Of a stretch of 64,000 nt of DNA, positions 43,737 to 57,245 are shown in pieces. The translations under genes were made by a program, and so were the position numbers. The stretch's first letter is position 1. Each line of letters begins with the position of its first letter. Source of the DNA: Gammaproteobacteria bacterium (GTDB lineage Bacteria; Pseudomonadota; Gammaproteobacteria; Chromatiales; Chromatiaceae); contig JANEMA010000003.1 of NCBI GenBank assembly GCA_024510845.1, positions 1 through 64,000 on the forward strand. Direction: 5' to 3'. The notes below the pieces were generated by a model. That model did no database searches, was not told where the DNA came from, and worked only from the letters and a program-made list of their open reading frames with translations.

Positions 43737-45047
43737 TCAGCCGATGGGATCACCCTTGCCGCCGCCGGGCCCTTGGTTGTGAGGCCGCCGTCGGTGCGGC
43801 CGTTTCTTGCCGCCGCCCTTGCTGCGAGGTGGGCGGCGCTTGTGTTCGATGCGTATGCGACTTGCCGGATCTACCTCGGCGAGCAGTTCTCGGGTGACTG
43901 GTTCCACCGGAATCTTGTGGCCGATGTAGTCCTCGGTATCGGGTAGTGAAAAGGCGTAGGTCTCGCAGATGAAGGCGACCGCGTCACCCTCAGCCCCGGC
44001 GCGTGCCGTGCGGCCGATGCGGTGTACATAATCCTCCGGGTCGTCGGGCAGGTCGTAGTTGAAGACGTGTGTCACGCCGGGGATGTGCAGGCCGCGCGCC
44101 GCCACGTCAGTGGCGACCAGTACAGACACTTCGTCGTCGGAAAACTGGCGCAACAGGCGCTCGCGCTTTTTCTGCGGTACGTCGCCGGAGAGGATGGCCG
44201 CCTTGTGCCCATTGCCTTCCAGATAGCCCCAGACACGCTCGGCTTCGCGCTTGGTATTGACGAATATGATGCTGCGCGCCTCTTCGAGGCGGTCGATCAG
44301 TCCCAGAAGCAGCGGAATCTTCTCGTTGTTGGCCACCATGTAGCCAGTTTCGCACACTCGGTCGGCGGTGATCTGCTCGGCCTCGACCTCGACCTTCTGC
44401 GGGTTGTTCATATGCTCGTAGGCCAGTTCGAGGACGCGCCAGGAGAGCGTGGCAGAGAACAGCATGCTCAGGCGTCGCTCGGGTGGCGGGCAGCATCGCA
44501 ACAGGTAGCGGATATCCTTGATGAAGCCGAGATCGAACATGCGGTCGGCCTCGTCGAGTACCACCGCCTGTATGGCGCGCAGGTTGAACACCCGTTGCTT
44601 GAAGTAATCGATCAGGCGGCCTGGGGTGCCGATCAGGATGTCCGCACCGGTCGCCAGGTGTTTGCGTTGCTTCTCGTAGTCGGTGCCACCATATACCACG
44701 CACACATGATGCCCGGTATGCCCCGCCAGCACCTCGGCATCGCGGTGGATCTGGATGGCTAGCTCCCGGGTCGGTGCCACGATCAGCGCACCAGGCTGGT
44801 TGGTACGGCGCTGTGAGTCGACCGGTTCCTGATCGAGCCGGTGCAGGATTGCCAGCAGGAAGGCTGCGGTCTTGCCGGTTCCGGTCTGCGCTTGGCCGGC
44901 CACGTCCCGACCGTCGAGGGCGAGCGGCAGGGTGGCAGCCTGGATGGGTGTGCAGTACTCGAAGCCGGCATCGCGGGTGCCATCGATAAGGGCCTGAGAA
45001 AACGGGAAGCTGTCGAAACGGGTGTTGGTCAGGTGCTTGTCGCTCAT
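43737..45047 (-). CDS. rhlB: DEAD-box ATP-dependent RNA helicase RhlB
   Basis: [65 protein letters not shown]...DEADRM (DEAD); adjacent to trxA-rho. Confidence 0.95.
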   Translation of the reverse strand: MSDKHLTNTRFDSFPFSQALIDGTRDAGFEYCTPIQAATLPLALDGRDVAGQAQTGTGKTAAFLLAILHRLDQEPVDSQRRTNQPGALIVAPTRELAIQIHRDAEVLAGHTGHHVCVVYGGTDYEKQRKHLATGADILIGTPGRLIDYFKQRVFNLRAIQAVVLDEADRMFDLGFIKDIRYLLRCCPPPERRLSMLFSATLSWRVLELAYEHMNNPQKVEVEAEQITADRVCETGYMVANNEKIPLLLGLIDRLEEARSIIFVNTKREAERVWGYLEGNGHKAAILSGDVPQKKRERLLRQFSDDEVSVLVATDVAARGLHIPGVTHVFNYDLPDDPEDYVHRIGRTARAGAEGDAVAFICETYAFSLPDTEDYIGHKIPVEPVTRELLAEVDPASRIRIEHKRRPPRSKGGGKKRPHRRRPHNQGPGGGKGDPIG

Positions 45048-45220
45048 GGCGGCCAAGGATACCCTAAAAGGGCAGATCGGGCTTGAAATACGCTGGGTAT
45101 TAGGCTCAAATTGAAGACCGTTGCATTTATTGCAGAAGTCTCGGACCCTCACCCCGCGCGTTCTGGTCCGACGCATTGGTTGCATGACGAATTCCGTTTC
45201 AGGTTGCTGGAGAATCCCAA

Positions 45221-45547
45221 GTGAGTGACAAGATCGTTTATGTGACGGACGATACCTTCGAGAACGATGTGCTGAAATCCGACATCCCCGTGCTGGTGGA
45301 CTACTGGGCCGACTGGTGCGGTCCCTGCAAGATGATCGCGCCGGTACTCGACGAGATCGCCGAGGAATATGACGGCCGGCTCAAGGTGGCCAAGCTGAAC
45401 ATCGATTCCAGTCCCAACACGCCGCCGCTGTATGGCATTCGTGGTATTCCCACCCTGATGCTGTTCAAAGATGGCGAGGTGGAGGTCACCAAGGTTGGTG
45501 CTGTCTCCAAGTCGCAGTTGACCGCTTTCATCGATAGCAATCTCTGA
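45221..45547 (+). CDS. trxA: Thioredoxin 1
   Basis: [39 protein letters not shown]...[17 protein letters not shown]. Confidence 0.98.
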   Translation: MSDKIVYVTDDTFENDVLKSDIPVLVDYWADWCGPCKMIAPVLDEIAEEYDGRLKVAKLNIDSSPNTPPLYGIRGIPTLMLFKDGEVEVTKVGAVSKSQLTAFIDSNL

Positions 45548-45730
45548 TTCGGTTTTGGTCTGATCGAAAGTCTGGCCTTACACTTGGCTGTGCTGGACCT
45601 TCGTGAAACCCATGCTAGAATTCCCTGACTGCCGCTTCCTGCCGTATCCCGTTCCTGCGCCATAACACCTTGTACGGTGTTCTGTTATTTTTTGTCCAAT
45701 CCCAATTTGGCACGCCACAGGTCGTTTGCA

Positions 45731-46993
45731 ATGAACCTCACTGAACTCAAGAAGATGCCCGTTCCCGAGCTGCAGGCTCTTGCCAGCTCGGTGAAGATCG
45801 ACAACATGGGTCGATCGCGCAAGCAGGACCTGATATTTGCCATCCTCAAGGCACATGCCAAGAAGGGTGAGGACATCTATGGTGATGGCGTGCTCGAGAT
45901 CCTGCAGGATGGATTTGGTTTTCTGCGCTCGGAAGACTCGTCCTACCTGGCGGGCCCCGACGATATCTATGTGTCGCCCAGCCAGATTCGCCGTTTCGGC
46001 CTACGTACCGGTGACACCATCTCCGGCAAGATTCGGCCGCCCAAGGACAATGAGCGCTACTTTGCTCTGCTCAAGGTCGACGAGATCAACTTCGATCGCC
46101 CCGAGAACGCCAAGAACAAGATTCTGTTCGAGAACTTCACCCCCCTGTTTCCCAACAAGAAGTTCAATCTGGAGTTGGGCAACGGCAGCACCGAGGACAT
46201 CACCGCGCGCACCATCGAGCTGGTGGCGCCTATCGGCAAGGGTCAGCGCGGCCTGATCGTGGCCCCTCCCAAGGCGGGTAAGACCATGCTCATACAGAAC
46301 ATCGCGCAGTCGATCGCCATCAATCATCCTGAGTGCTATCTGATCGTGCTGCTGATCGACGAACGACCCGAAGAGGTCACCGAGATGGCCCGATTGGTGC
46401 GTGGCGAGGTGATCTCGTCCACCTTTGACGAGCTGGCCACGCGCCATGTGCAGGTGGCCGAGATGGTGATCGAGAAGGCCAAGCGTCTGGTCGAGCACAA
46501 GCGCGACGTGGTGATCCTGCTCGACTCCATCACCCGCCTGGCACGCGCCTACAACACTGTGATTCCCTCTTCGGGAAAGGTGCTCACCGGTGGTGTGGAC
46601 GCCAATGCCTTGCAGAAGCCCAAGCGCTTCTTCGGTGCTGCGCGCAACGTCGAGGAGGGTGGCTCGCTGACCATCATCGCCACGGCACTGGTGGAGACCG
46701 GGTCGCGCATGGACGATGTGATCTACGAGGAGTTCAAGGGTACCGGTAACATGGAGGTCCACCTCGATCGCCGCATTGCCGAGAAGCGTATTTTCCCGGC
46801 GATCCACATCAACCGCTCCGGCACCCGCCGCGAGGAGCTGCTGATTCCCGAGAAGGAACTGCAGAAGATCTGGATACTGCGCAAGATCCTGCATCCAATG
46901 GATGAGCTGGCGGCCATGGAATTCTTGTACGACAAGCTCAAGGCGACCAAGACCAACCAGGAATTCTTCGACGCCATGAAGTCCAAGGCCTGA
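45731..46993 (+). CDS. rho: Transcription termination factor Rho
   Basis: [67 protein letters not shown]...[24 protein letters not shown]. Confidence 0.99.
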   Translation: MNLTELKKMPVPELQALASSVKIDNMGRSRKQDLIFAILKAHAKKGEDIYGDGVLEILQDGFGFLRSEDSSYLAGPDDIYVSPSQIRRFGLRTGDTISGKIRPPKDNERYFALLKVDEINFDRPENAKNKILFENFTPLFPNKKFNLELGNGSTEDITARTIELVAPIGKGQRGLIVAPPKAGKTMLIQNIAQSIAINHPECYLIVLLIDERPEEVTEMARLVRGEVISSTFDELATRHVQVAEMVIEKAKRLVEHKRDVVILLDSITRLARAYNTVIPSSGKVLTGGVDANALQKPKRFFGAARNVEEGGSLTIIATALVETGSRMDDVIYEEFKGTGNMEVHLDRRIAEKRIFPAIHINRSGTRREELLIPEKELQKIWILRKILHPMDELAAMEFLYDKLKATKTNQEFFDAMKSKA

Positions 46994-47227
46994 GTACGTC
47001 GGGGGATGTAAGCGCAAAGGGTTGCAGGGGTCTAAGAAAGAGGCGCCACAAGGGGCACAAAGGTTCTTGATGTGTGACTTTGTGGCTTTCGCAGAATGCG
47101 ACGTTGGCCCCGCGCAATGGATTTTTGTGCGTTCGGAAGGTGGGCCGACCCGAGGGATGAGCGTGCTGGCATCCTGCCTTGCTTCCTTGGCGGTTTTACC
47201 TGATAGATCTTTCGTGTCCTTCGTTAA

Positions 47228-49122
<1,895 letters not shown>

Positions 49123-49719
49123 CGTCAAGAACCTGTAGGTGGTATACAAAACGACTCGAATGCCTACCCTAGGGGATACGGGGCGGGAAATCCACACCAT
49201 CGACTTCACCCCCGAGGTTTTCGCTTCGGTGATCTGGCTCACCTGCAACTGCAGGGAAAGCCATCTCGTCTTGTAAGGTGATTTCGTGTTCCTGGTGGGG
49301 GGAAGATGCCGTGAGAACGGAGGGGCACGGGGGAGGTGTCTCTCATTTGCTGCTGTTCGCTGGCTGACGGCACCCGGTATTGCCATTTGGTGGCACCAGC
49401 TCTCAGTTGGCGACAATGGGGCCCGGCGAGTGAGAAAGAGCATGGTCTGAGCCGCGCCCTACCGGAGGCGCAAGACCGCCTGCTTGGCGACATTGTCTGG
49501 CATCTGAATGCCCTGCTCGGTCGTGGCTGTTCAGGGAGAGCGTGCCTTTGCTGCCCTGTCCTATCTGCCCGATTCGGCGCAACAGGCGTGGTAGGATGTG
49601 GTATGGCAAGAAGCAAGTCAGGCGCTGGCCCCTTCCCCCCGCACGCCAGCCGCAGTGCCTGGATAGTGCAGGAGGACTGAAAGCGCCTGAACACGCGTGT
49701 TGCAGCTCGAAGGTTCGAG

Positions 49720-50058
49720 CTAGGCCTTCTTTACGAATTGAGACTTCAGTCCCATGGCACCGACGCCGGGGATGCGGCAGTCGATGTCGTGATGACTCTT
49801 CACCAGGCGGATGTTCTTGACCTTGGTGCCAACCTTCACCACCTGTGAACTGCCCTTGATCTTCAGGTCCTTGATCACAGTCACGCTGTCGCCATCGCCG
49901 AGCACATTGCCCACGGCATCACGCACCACTGGGCGCTGTTCATCCATTTCGCTGTCGCTGGCGGACCATTCGTGGCCGCATTCGGGGCAGACATGGTTGC
50001 CACCATCCTGATAGGTGTATTCCGAGTCGCATTCCGGGCAATTGGGAAGATTGTTCAT
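49720..50058 (-). CDS. phnA: PhnA/YjdM family zinc-ribbon protein
   Basis: [29 protein letters not shown]...[42 protein letters not shown]...[24 protein letters not shown]-type ending. Confidence 0.95.
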   Translation of the reverse strand: MNNLPNCPECDSEYTYQDGGNHVCPECGHEWSASDSEMDEQRPVVRDAVGNVLGDGDSVTVIKDLKIKGSSQVVKVGTKVKNIRLVKSHHDIDCRIPGVGAMGLKSQFVKKA

Positions 50059-51047
50059 TGGGGTTCGTCTCCGTGCCGGGTGCCTAGCAGGGAGTTGGCC
50101 TGCAGGTCGGCGTGATAGGAAGAGCGTACCATGGGGCCACTGGCCACGCTGGAGAAGCCCATCGCCTCGGCTCGGGTGCGCAGAGCGTCGAACTCCTCGG
50201 GAGTGACGAAATATTTCACCGGCAGGTGGTCACGGCTGGGTTGCAGGTACTGGCCCAGGGTGAGCATGCTCACCCCGTGAGCACGCAGGTCCTGCATCAC
50301 TTGCTCCACTTCTTCCAGGTTTTCGCCGATGCCGAGCATGATGCCCGACTTGGTCGGCGTTCCGGGATGTCGTTCACCGAAGTGAGCCAGTAGTTTCAGC
50401 GACCAGTGGTAGTCGGCACCGGGGCGGGCCTGCCGGTACAGGCGGGGGACGGTTTCGAGGTTGTGGTTGAATACGTCAGGCGGGGCTTTCGCCAGGGCGG
50501 TCAGCGCCGGTTCCATGCGTCCACGGAAATCGGGAGTGAGGATCTCAATAGTGGTCTGTGGCGCCCTGGCGCGTACAGCGCGAATGCAGGCGGCGAAGTG
50601 TCCGGCACCGCCGTCGTGCAGATCGTCGCGGTCCACTGAGGTTACCACCACGTATTTCAGTGCCATCTCGGCGATCGCCTCGGCCAATTGCTGTGGCTCG
50701 TCGGGATCGGGTGCGAGTGGCTTGCCGTGGGCTACGTCGCAGAATGGGCAGCGGCGGGTGCAGATGTCGCCCAGGATCATGAAGGTGGCGGTGCCATGGC
50801 TGAAACACTCGCCGAGGTTGGGACATTGTCCCTCCTCGCACACCGAGGACAGGCCGCGATCACGCAGAATGCGCTTGATACGTGTCACGCCGGGGCCGGA
50901 GGGCACGCGCACGCGGATCCATTTCGGCTTGCGCAGCATCTCGGTGGTGGTCTCGACCTTCACCGGGATGCGCGCCACTTTGTTACTGCCACGCTGGTGG
51001 GTCTCGGGGTGATGGCGCGAGGGGGCGTCGAGATCGTATTTGTTCAT
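50055..51047 (-). CDS. lipA: Lipoyl synthase
   Basis: [44 protein letters not shown]; start set at [11 protein letters not shown]. Confidence 0.98.
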   Translation of the reverse strand: MNKYDLDAPSRHHPETHQRGSNKVARIPVKVETTTEMLRKPKWIRVRVPSGPGVTRIKRILRDRGLSSVCEEGQCPNLGECFSHGTATFMILGDICTRRCPFCDVAHGKPLAPDPDEPQQLAEAIAEMALKYVVVTSVDRDDLHDGGAGHFAACIRAVRARAPQTTIEILTPDFRGRMEPALTALAKAPPDVFNHNLETVPRLYRQARPGADYHWSLKLLAHFGERHPGTPTKSGIMLGIGENLEEVEQVMQDLRAHGVSMLTLGQYLQPSRDHLPVKYFVTPEEFDALRTRAEAMGFSSVASGPMVRSSYHADLQANSLLGTRHGDEPQ

Positions 51048-51165
51048 TGGGGCATTGTAGTCTGTCGGGAGGGGTAATGGTGCCCCGGCTGGTTGATTCG
51101 TTCGCGGCACTCCTGGTGCGAATCGTGATCGGGTCAGGGGGGATCCGCGACTCCGCAGAACGGGT

Positions 51166-51792
51166 CTACACGGCATAGCCCAGGCGGTCTGCCAGAGCGG
51201 TGACCAGGCGCTCTGTGCAGGCGTCCATGCCGAGGTCCACGCCCAGGTCGCACAGCCGGGTCACCGGCATGCCGGCGTAGCCACAGGGGTCGATGCGCGA
51301 GAAGGGTTCGAGGTCGAGATCGATGTTGAGCGCCAGGCCATGGTAGCTGTAACCGCGGCGCACGCGCAGGCCGAGCGCGGCGATCTTGGCTTCGCCGACA
51401 TAGACGCCGGGAGCCTCGGGGCGTGCGTGCGCGATGATGCCCAGCCCGTCGAGCAGGTCGATGACGGCCTGCTCCAGCGCCGAGACCAGGGTGCGTACCC
51501 CGAGCCCGGCTTCGCGCAGGGAGAGCAGCACGTAGACCACGAGTTGTCCGGGGCCGTGGTAGGTGACCTGGCCACCGCGGTCTGTCTGCACCACAGGGAT
51601 GTCACCGGGCGCCAGCAGGTGTTTGGGGCATCCCGCCTGTCCCTGGGTGAATACGGGTTCGTGTTCGACCAGCCACAACTCCGAGGGGGTGTCGGTGGTG
51701 CGTGTGTTGGTGAAGGTGCGCATTGCCTCCCATGTCTCACGGTAGGGGCGGCGTCCCAGATGACGCAGGCGCAGGACAGGACGATGGTTCAC
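51166..51792 (-). CDS. lipB: Octanoyltransferase
   Basis: [16 protein letters not shown]...[24 protein letters not shown]...[39 protein letters not shown]. Confidence 0.98.
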   Translation of the reverse strand: MNHRPVLRLRHLGRRPYRETWEAMRTFTNTRTTDTPSELWLVEHEPVFTQGQAGCPKHLLAPGDIPVVQTDRGGQVTYHGPGQLVVYVLLSLREAGLGVRTLVSALEQAVIDLLDGLGIIAHARPEAPGVYVGEAKIAALGLRVRRGYSYHGLALNIDLDLEPFSRIDPCGYAGMPVTRLCDLGVDLGMDACTERLVTALADRLGYAV

Positions 51793-52079
51793 AGGCGCAT
51801 CAGTACCTCGTCGTGAGCGGTGAGTGCATCGTAAATGGCGTCGAGCTGTTCTCGGCTCTGGGCTTCGATGGTGATGCTCACCGACAGGTACTTGCCGTTG
51901 GTGCTGGAACGGCAGCTGACATGACGGTCGTCGATATGCTCGCAGTGTTGGCCGACGATCTTTACCACGGTGTCGCAGAGGTTGCCTTCGTTTCGCCCCA
52001 TGGCCTTGATCTGGTACTGACAGGGGAACTCGAAGCCCGGGGCCTCGGCATCGTCTTGCGTCTTTCGGTGTTCAGTCAT
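51789..52079 (-). CDS. ybeD: DUF493/YbeD family protein
   Basis: [96 protein letters not shown]; between lipB and dat. Confidence 0.92.
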   Translation of the reverse strand: MTEHRKTQDDAEAPGFEFPCQYQIKAMGRNEGNLCDTVVKIVGQHCEHIDDRHVSCRSSTNGKYLSVSITIEAQSREQLDAIYDALTAHDEVLMRL

Positions 52080-52087
52080 CTTGCGTT

Positions 52088-52960
52088 TCATCTGCTGGTT
52101 GGCCGCGCGGCCAGACGGATATGTTCCTTGGCAGTCTGGAACAGACTGTCCATGTGGTGCCAGCACGGTCCCGGGCGACCATCACCCACCGCCTGGTCGT
52201 CGAGCTGCACCACCGGCGCGATTTCGCGCGTCGAGCTGGTCAGCCAGATCTCCTCGGCGCGGCGCAGCTCGTTCTCGGTGATGGCTGCCTCGGCATATGC
52301 GATCCCGGTATCATGAGCCAGTTCCAGCACCAGGTCGCGGGTGATGCCGGGTAGCAGGTGTTCGCTGTTGGGTGGGGTGATCAGCAGGCCATCGAGCACG
52401 ATGAACAGATTGCTGGCGGTACCTTCCAGGGCCTGGCCATCACGCAGGAAGATGGCGTCGTCTACGCCACTTTCAAGCGCCTCGGCCTGAGCCAGCACAT
52501 TCGGCAGCAGGGTAGTGGCCTTGATGTCGCAGCGTGCCCAGCGGATGTCCGCCAGAGTGATCGCAATGATGCCCTGTTCCGCGATACGTGGATCACGTGC
52601 GGTAATGGGGCTGGCGAAAGCAATCACTGTGGATTCGATCGTGCTGGGAATGCGATGTACCCGCGTGCGATAGGTACCGCGGGTAATCTGGATATAGATC
52701 GATAGGTCATCGGCCTCGGCGTTGGTGCACAGTTCGCCGATGATGGCACGCCAGCGGGTGTCATCGAGCGGGTCTTCCATGCGGATGGCGGCGAGGCTGC
52801 GACGCAGGCGCGCCAAGTGCTGCTCCAGCCGAAATGGCTGGCCGCCGTAGGCGGGGATCACCTCGTACACGCTGTCACCGAACAGCAGGCCGCGGTCGGT
52901 GATCGGCACACAGGCTTGTTCGGCGGGGACGAAGCGACCGTTGAGATAGACCTTGTTCAT
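52088..52960 (-). CDS. dat: D-amino acid aminotransferase (class IV aminotransferase)
   Basis: VYLNGRFVPAEQACVPITDRGLLFGDSVYEVIPAYGGQPFRLEQHLARLRRSLAAI...EGTASNLFIVLDG. Confidence 0.93.
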   Translation of the reverse strand: MNKVYLNGRFVPAEQACVPITDRGLLFGDSVYEVIPAYGGQPFRLEQHLARLRRSLAAIRMEDPLDDTRWRAIIGELCTNAEADDLSIYIQITRGTYRTRVHRIPSTIESTVIAFASPITARDPRIAEQGIIAITLADIRWARCDIKATTLLPNVLAQAEALESGVDDAIFLRDGQALEGTASNLFIVLDGLLITPPNSEHLLPGITRDLVLELAHDTGIAYAEAAITENELRRAEEIWLTSSTREIAPVVQLDDQAVGDGRPGPCWHHMDSLFQTAKEHIRLAARPTSR

Positions 52961-54240
52961 CAGAAGGGCATCCAGTGTTGCACGGTGTCCACGGCCTGGC
53001 GCCAGAGTCCCCCCTCGGGAATCTCGTGCAGGGCCACCAGTGGCACCTCGGCGATGGTTTTGCCCTCCAGTTCGACGATGACTTCGCCGAGTTTCTGTCC
53101 CTTGTGTACCGGTGCCCGGATGTCGGGCTCGATCTCGCTGCGTGCACTCAGCCTGTCGTACTGGCGGCGGGGGATGGTGACATACAGGTCTTCTACCAGG
53201 CCCAGCGGGATCTTCTCCTGTTCACCCATCCATACTCGTGCCTCGGTCAGGCGGTTTCCCCCGGCATACAGGCGATGGGTCTCGAAGAAGCGAAAGCCGT
53301 AATTGAGCAGTATCCGGCTGGTCTTGATGCGCGCTCTGTCGCTGGGGGTGCCCATCACCACCGAGATCAGTCGCATGTCGTCACGCCTGGCCGAGGCCAC
53401 GAGGCAGTAGCCGGCAGATTTCGTGTGTCCGGTCTTGACTCCGTCCACCGACGGATCACGCCATAGCAGGCGGTTGCGGTTGTATTGGCGGATCTTGTTG
53501 TAGGTGAATTTTTTCTGCGAGTACAGATTGTAGTACTCCGGGTAGTTGCGAATGGTGGCGATGGTCACCCGGGCGATGTCGTGGGGCGTGGTGTAGTGGT
53601 CGGGATGCGGCAGGCCGGTGGCATTGGCGAAATGAGTGCTCTGCATACCCAGCCGCGCGGCATGTTCATTCATCAGTTTGGCGAAGGTATCCTCGCTGCC
53701 GGCGATGTATTCGGCCAGGGCAACAGCTGCGTCGTTGCCAGACTGGATGATCAGGCCCTTGAGCAGGTCGGCGATCGACACCCGGCTGTTGACCTTGATG
53801 AACATGCGCGAGCCTTCGGTCTTCCAGGCCTTCTTGCTGACGGTCACCAGGTCGTCGGGTTTGAGTGTGCCGTGTGCCAGTTCTTCGAACACCACGTGCG
53901 CGGTCATGATTTTGGTCAAACTGGCCGGTTCCATGCGTTGACTGGCGTTTTTTTCTGCCAGGATCCGTCCGCTGTGCATGTCCAGCAGCAGATAGCCGGC
54001 GGCGTCGATGTCGGGTGGTGTGGGCACCAGAGTCGCGCTGGCGAAGGGAGCGAGGCAGAACAGGATGAGGGGAACGACCAAGGCAACCCCAACCGATCTT
54101 TCACCCAGAGCAGCCCGGATTTCCGGGCGTCCATCCACTGTGTTACGTCGATGCCCATTGTGTTGGCGTGCCTTGTGTTTGAACGTCCAGAAGCCCGCTG
54201 AGCGTGGCTTTGACCGGGATTGTCTTGGTCGGTGCTTCAT
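52960..54240 (-). CDS. dacA: D-alanyl-D-alanine carboxypeptidase (PBP5/6-like)
   Basis: AGYLLLDMHSGRILAEKNASQRMEPASLTKIMTAHVVFEEL (SxxK), SGNDAAVALAEYIAGSE (SxN), VDGVKTGHTKSAGYCLVASA (KTG). Confidence 0.95.
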   Translation of the reverse strand: MKHRPRQSRSKPRSAGFWTFKHKARQHNGHRRNTVDGRPEIRAALGERSVGVALVVPLILFCLAPFASATLVPTPPDIDAAGYLLLDMHSGRILAEKNASQRMEPASLTKIMTAHVVFEELAHGTLKPDDLVTVSKKAWKTEGSRMFIKVNSRVSIADLLKGLIIQSGNDAAVALAEYIAGSEDTFAKLMNEHAARLGMQSTHFANATGLPHPDHYTTPHDIARVTIATIRNYPEYYNLYSQKKFTYNKIRQYNRNRLLWRDPSVDGVKTGHTKSAGYCLVASARRDDMRLISVVMGTPSDRARIKTSRILLNYGFRFFETHRLYAGGNRLTEARVWMGEQEKIPLGLVEDLYVTIPRRQYDRLSARSEIEPDIRAPVHKGQKLGEVIVELEGKTIAEVPLVALHEIPEGGLWRQAVDTVQHWMPF

Positions 54241-54346
54241 ATCGGTGACAAAGTCCTCATCTGGGGGTGGGATGATTGCTTGGATGCCGCGGATCGCCAC
54301 GGGTTCTGCGAGCCGCCATCTTACACCCGGCTCGTTGCCTAGGGCA

Positions 54347-55132
54347 TCAGCGAATCTGTATTCGGCTGTCGTGGATGTGCAGGCGCTCTAGGGTCGCGGT
54401 GACCTGGTCGGCGATCTCAATCGAGGTCAGGGGGCCGATCTGCACCCGATGTACTTGGCCATGCCGCGAGGTTGAATGCTGTATGCGTACTTCGTGCTGT
54501 AACAGCTGGCTCAGGCGGGTAGCCAGATGTTCGGCATTGCGGCGCACGCCAAAGGCCCCCACCTGGATGTAGATGTGGGGCGTATGGTCGGGTGCGCCGT
54601 TCGGACGTCGGGTGCTGTGTTCCGGGTGTCGCGGGTCGATGGCTGTGACTTCCACCAGCGAGGTTCCCTTGCCGAGCATACCGGTCTTGCTGGCCGCGGC
54701 ATAGGACAGGTCGATGATACGGTTGTCGTGGAAGGGGCCGCGGTCATTGACGCGAACCACTACGCTGCGGCCGTTCTCGAGATTGGTCACCCGCACGTAG
54801 CTGGGTAGTGGCAGGGTCCGGTGCGCGGCGGTCATGGCATACATGTCGTAGCGTTCGCCCGAGGCCGTCCGTCGTCCGTGAAACTTGTTGCCGTACCATG
54901 AGGCGATTCCACGCTCGCGGTAGCCGACGGCGCTGTGCAGGGGCCGATAGGTGTGGCCTGCCACGGTGTAGGGACGCATGTTGGCTCGGCGATAGGGCTC
55001 GACGCGTGGCACGGCATCCGGTACGTGACTGAAGTCGGGGTATCCTGGTGGGGCGCTGTCGCGTTGTGCTCCGCCATCGCCGCATCCGGCGAGCACCAGG
55101 ATCAGCAGGGCGAGGAGCAGACGGTGAGTCAT
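54347..55132 (-). CDS. rlpA: Septal ring lytic transglycosylase RlpA family lipoprotein
   Basis: Lipobox LVLAGCGDGG; GIASWYGNKFHGRRTASGERYDMYAMTAAHRTLPLPSYVRVTNLENGRSVVVRVNDRGPFHDNRIIDLSYAAASKTGM; C-terminal SPOR-like domain. Confidence 0.95.
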   Translation of the reverse strand: MTHRLLLALLILVLAGCGDGGAQRDSAPPGYPDFSHVPDAVPRVEPYRRANMRPYTVAGHTYRPLHSAVGYRERGIASWYGNKFHGRRTASGERYDMYAMTAAHRTLPLPSYVRVTNLENGRSVVVRVNDRGPFHDNRIIDLSYAAASKTGMLGKGTSLVEVTAIDPRHPEHSTRRPNGAPDHTPHIYIQVGAFGVRRNAEHLATRLSQLLQHEVRIQHSTSRHGQVHRVQIGPLTSIEIADQVTATLERLHIHDSRIQIR

Positions 55133-56109
55133 TGCGTCTTTCGGTCGTGCAGGTGGCGTAGGGCGTCGGCCAGTTGGAACACGGCCATGGCGTACAGCGG
55201 GCTGTGGTTGTAACGGGTGATGACGTGGAAGTTGTCCAGTGTCAGCCAGTACTCGGTGCGCTCGCCGTCGTGCAGGGCCAGCAGTGTGGCGGGGAGTTCG
55301 TCGGGCAGGTGACGGGTGAGATGAACACCCGCGTCACGCAGGCTGCCTACGGTGGTGTACGACTTGTACCTCCGCTTGATGACGGCTTGCAGCGAGGCGT
55401 CGACACCCTGGACACGCCGGGTGACAGGCTGGCCGCGTTGCCAGCCGTGGCGGGCGAAGTAGTTGCCCACGCTGCCGATCACGTCGGTGTCGTTCTCCCA
55501 GATGTTGCGCCGGTCGTCGCCATCGAAGTCTACCGCGTAGCTGCGAAAGCTCGAGGGAATGAACTGTGGCTTGCCCATGGCCCCGGCATAGGAGCCGAGC
55601 AATGCGGTGGGATCGGCATTTTCCTCGCGTGCGAGCAGCAGGAATTCGCGCAGCTCGCTGCGAAAGAAGGCCGCGCGCGGCGGGTAGTGGAAGCCCAGGG
55701 TGGTCAGGGCGTCGAGCACGCGGTAATGTCCGGCATGCCGACCGTAGCGGGTCTCCACGCCGATGATGGCAACGATGATCTCTGGCGGTACGCCGTATCG
55801 CTCTTCGGTGCGCGCCAGGGCCTCGGCGTTGTCGTGCCAGTAGCGCAGGCCGCCGCGGATGCGCCCGCGGGTGAGAAAGATCTTGCGGTACTGGCCCCAG
55901 TCGAGGCGTTTCTCGGCAGGGCGTGCGATAGCATCGAGAATGGATTGTCGAACCTTGGCCTGTTCGAGCAGGTGGCTGAGTGCCTGGGCGTCGAAACCGT
56001 AGCGTGTCGTCATCTCGGTGATGAATTCCTGTTGCAGTCTGCCGGGGTCGGCAACGCCTGCCGCCAGGGTGGGCAGCAGCAGGATCAGGCTCAGCAGGCA
56101 CGGTTTCAT
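55129..56109 (-). CDS. mltB: Membrane-bound lytic murein transglycosylase B
   Basis: VPPEIIVAIIGVETRYGRHAGHYRVLDALTTLGFHYPPRAAFFRSELREFLLLAREE...GSYAGAMGKPQFIPSSFRSYAVDFDGDDRRNIW. Confidence 0.96.
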   Translation of the reverse strand: MKPCLLSLILLLPTLAAGVADPGRLQQEFITEMTTRYGFDAQALSHLLEQAKVRQSILDAIARPAEKRLDWGQYRKIFLTRGRIRGGLRYWHDNAEALARTEERYGVPPEIIVAIIGVETRYGRHAGHYRVLDALTTLGFHYPPRAAFFRSELREFLLLAREENADPTALLGSYAGAMGKPQFIPSSFRSYAVDFDGDDRRNIWENDTDVIGSVGNYFARHGWQRGQPVTRRVQGVDASLQAVIKRRYKSYTTVGSLRDAGVHLTRHLPDELPATLLALHDGERTEYWLTLDNFHVITRYNHSPLYAMAVFQLADALRHLHDRKTQ

Positions 56110-57245
56110 CTCGGCAACAGCTTGCGGTGGGTGTGGATGGACATGAGCATACCGAAGCCGGCCATCAGGGTCACCAGCGAAGTGCCGCCGTAGCTGATCA
56201 GTGGCAGCGGAACCCCGACTACTGGCAGCAGGCCCGAGACCATGCCGATATTGACGGACAGGTAGACGAAGAACACCAGGGTGAGGGTGCCACCGAGCAG
56301 ACGGCCGTAGGTGTCCTGGGCACGGCTTGCGATATACAGCCCGCGCAGGATGACGAACAGGTACAGCGCCAGCAGCATGGTGACGCCGACCAGGCCGAGT
56401 TCCTCGGCAAGCACGGCGAAGATGAAGTCGGTATGACGCTCGGGCAGGAAGTCGAGCTGCGACTGAGCACCGGCCAGCCAGCCCTTGCCCCAGATGCCCC
56501 CCGAGCCGATGGCAATCTTGGATTGAATGATGTGATAACCGGCGCCGAGTGGGTCCTGTTCCGGGTCGAGGAAGGTGAGTATGCGCTGTTTCTGGTAGTC
56601 GTGCATGAAGTGCCAGAGTACCGGAGTGGCCACGGCTGCCGCGCCCAGAAGGCCGAAGATCAGGCGCCAGGAGATACCCGCCAGGAACAGCACGAAGCCC
56701 CCGGCGCTGGCCACCAGCAGCGCGGTGCCCAGGTCGGGCTGGCGGGCGATCAGCAGTACTGGCACCATCATTATCAGCGCAGAGAGGAGCAGATGCTGCC
56801 AGGTGGGGGGATGCGGCTTGTCGGTCAGGTACCAAGCCAGCGTCATGGGCACGGCCAGCTTGACCATTTCGGAGGGTTGGAAGCGGATAAGATCCAGGTC
56901 GAGCCAGCGCTGCGCGCCTTTGCCGACGTCGCCGATCAGAAGCACCAGTACCAGCATCAGTGTGCCGACCAGGTACAGCCAGGGACTCCAGCGCATGAGC
57001 TGTTCCTGGCGTACCTGGGCGATGCCGATCATCACCGTGAAGGCGAGGCCGAAGCGCATGAGCTGGTGTTCCACCTGGCCCATGTCCTGGCCGCTGGCGG
57101 AATACAGCACCAGCAGGCCATAGCTGCTGAGCGCCAGCAGACCGAGCAGCAGAGGCAAGTCGAGATGGAAGCGCGCCAGCAGGCCCCGTTGGCGGGTAGG
57201 GTCGGTGGGTGTGAGATCGCCGATATCGGTCGGGTGCAGGTTCAT
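56106..57245 (-). CDS. mrdB: Rod shape-determining protein RodA
   Basis: SEDS family; RWLDLDLIRFQPSEMVKLAVPMTLAWYL...QPDLGTALLVA...HTDFIFAVLAEELGLVG...PLISYGGTSLVTLMAGFGML. Confidence 0.97.
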   Translation of the reverse strand: MNLHPTDIGDLTPTDPTRQRGLLARFHLDLPLLLGLLALSSYGLLVLYSASGQDMGQVEHQLMRFGLAFTVMIGIAQVRQEQLMRWSPWLYLVGTLMLVLVLLIGDVGKGAQRWLDLDLIRFQPSEMVKLAVPMTLAWYLTDKPHPPTWQHLLLSALIMMVPVLLIARQPDLGTALLVASAGGFVLFLAGISWRLIFGLLGAAAVATPVLWHFMHDYQKQRILTFLDPEQDPLGAGYHIIQSKIAIGSGGIWGKGWLAGAQSQLDFLPERHTDFIFAVLAEELGLVGVTMLLALYLFVILRGLYIASRAQDTYGRLLGGTLTLVFFVYLSVNIGMVSGLLPVVGVPLPLISYGGTSLVTLMAGFGMLMSIHTHRKLLPR

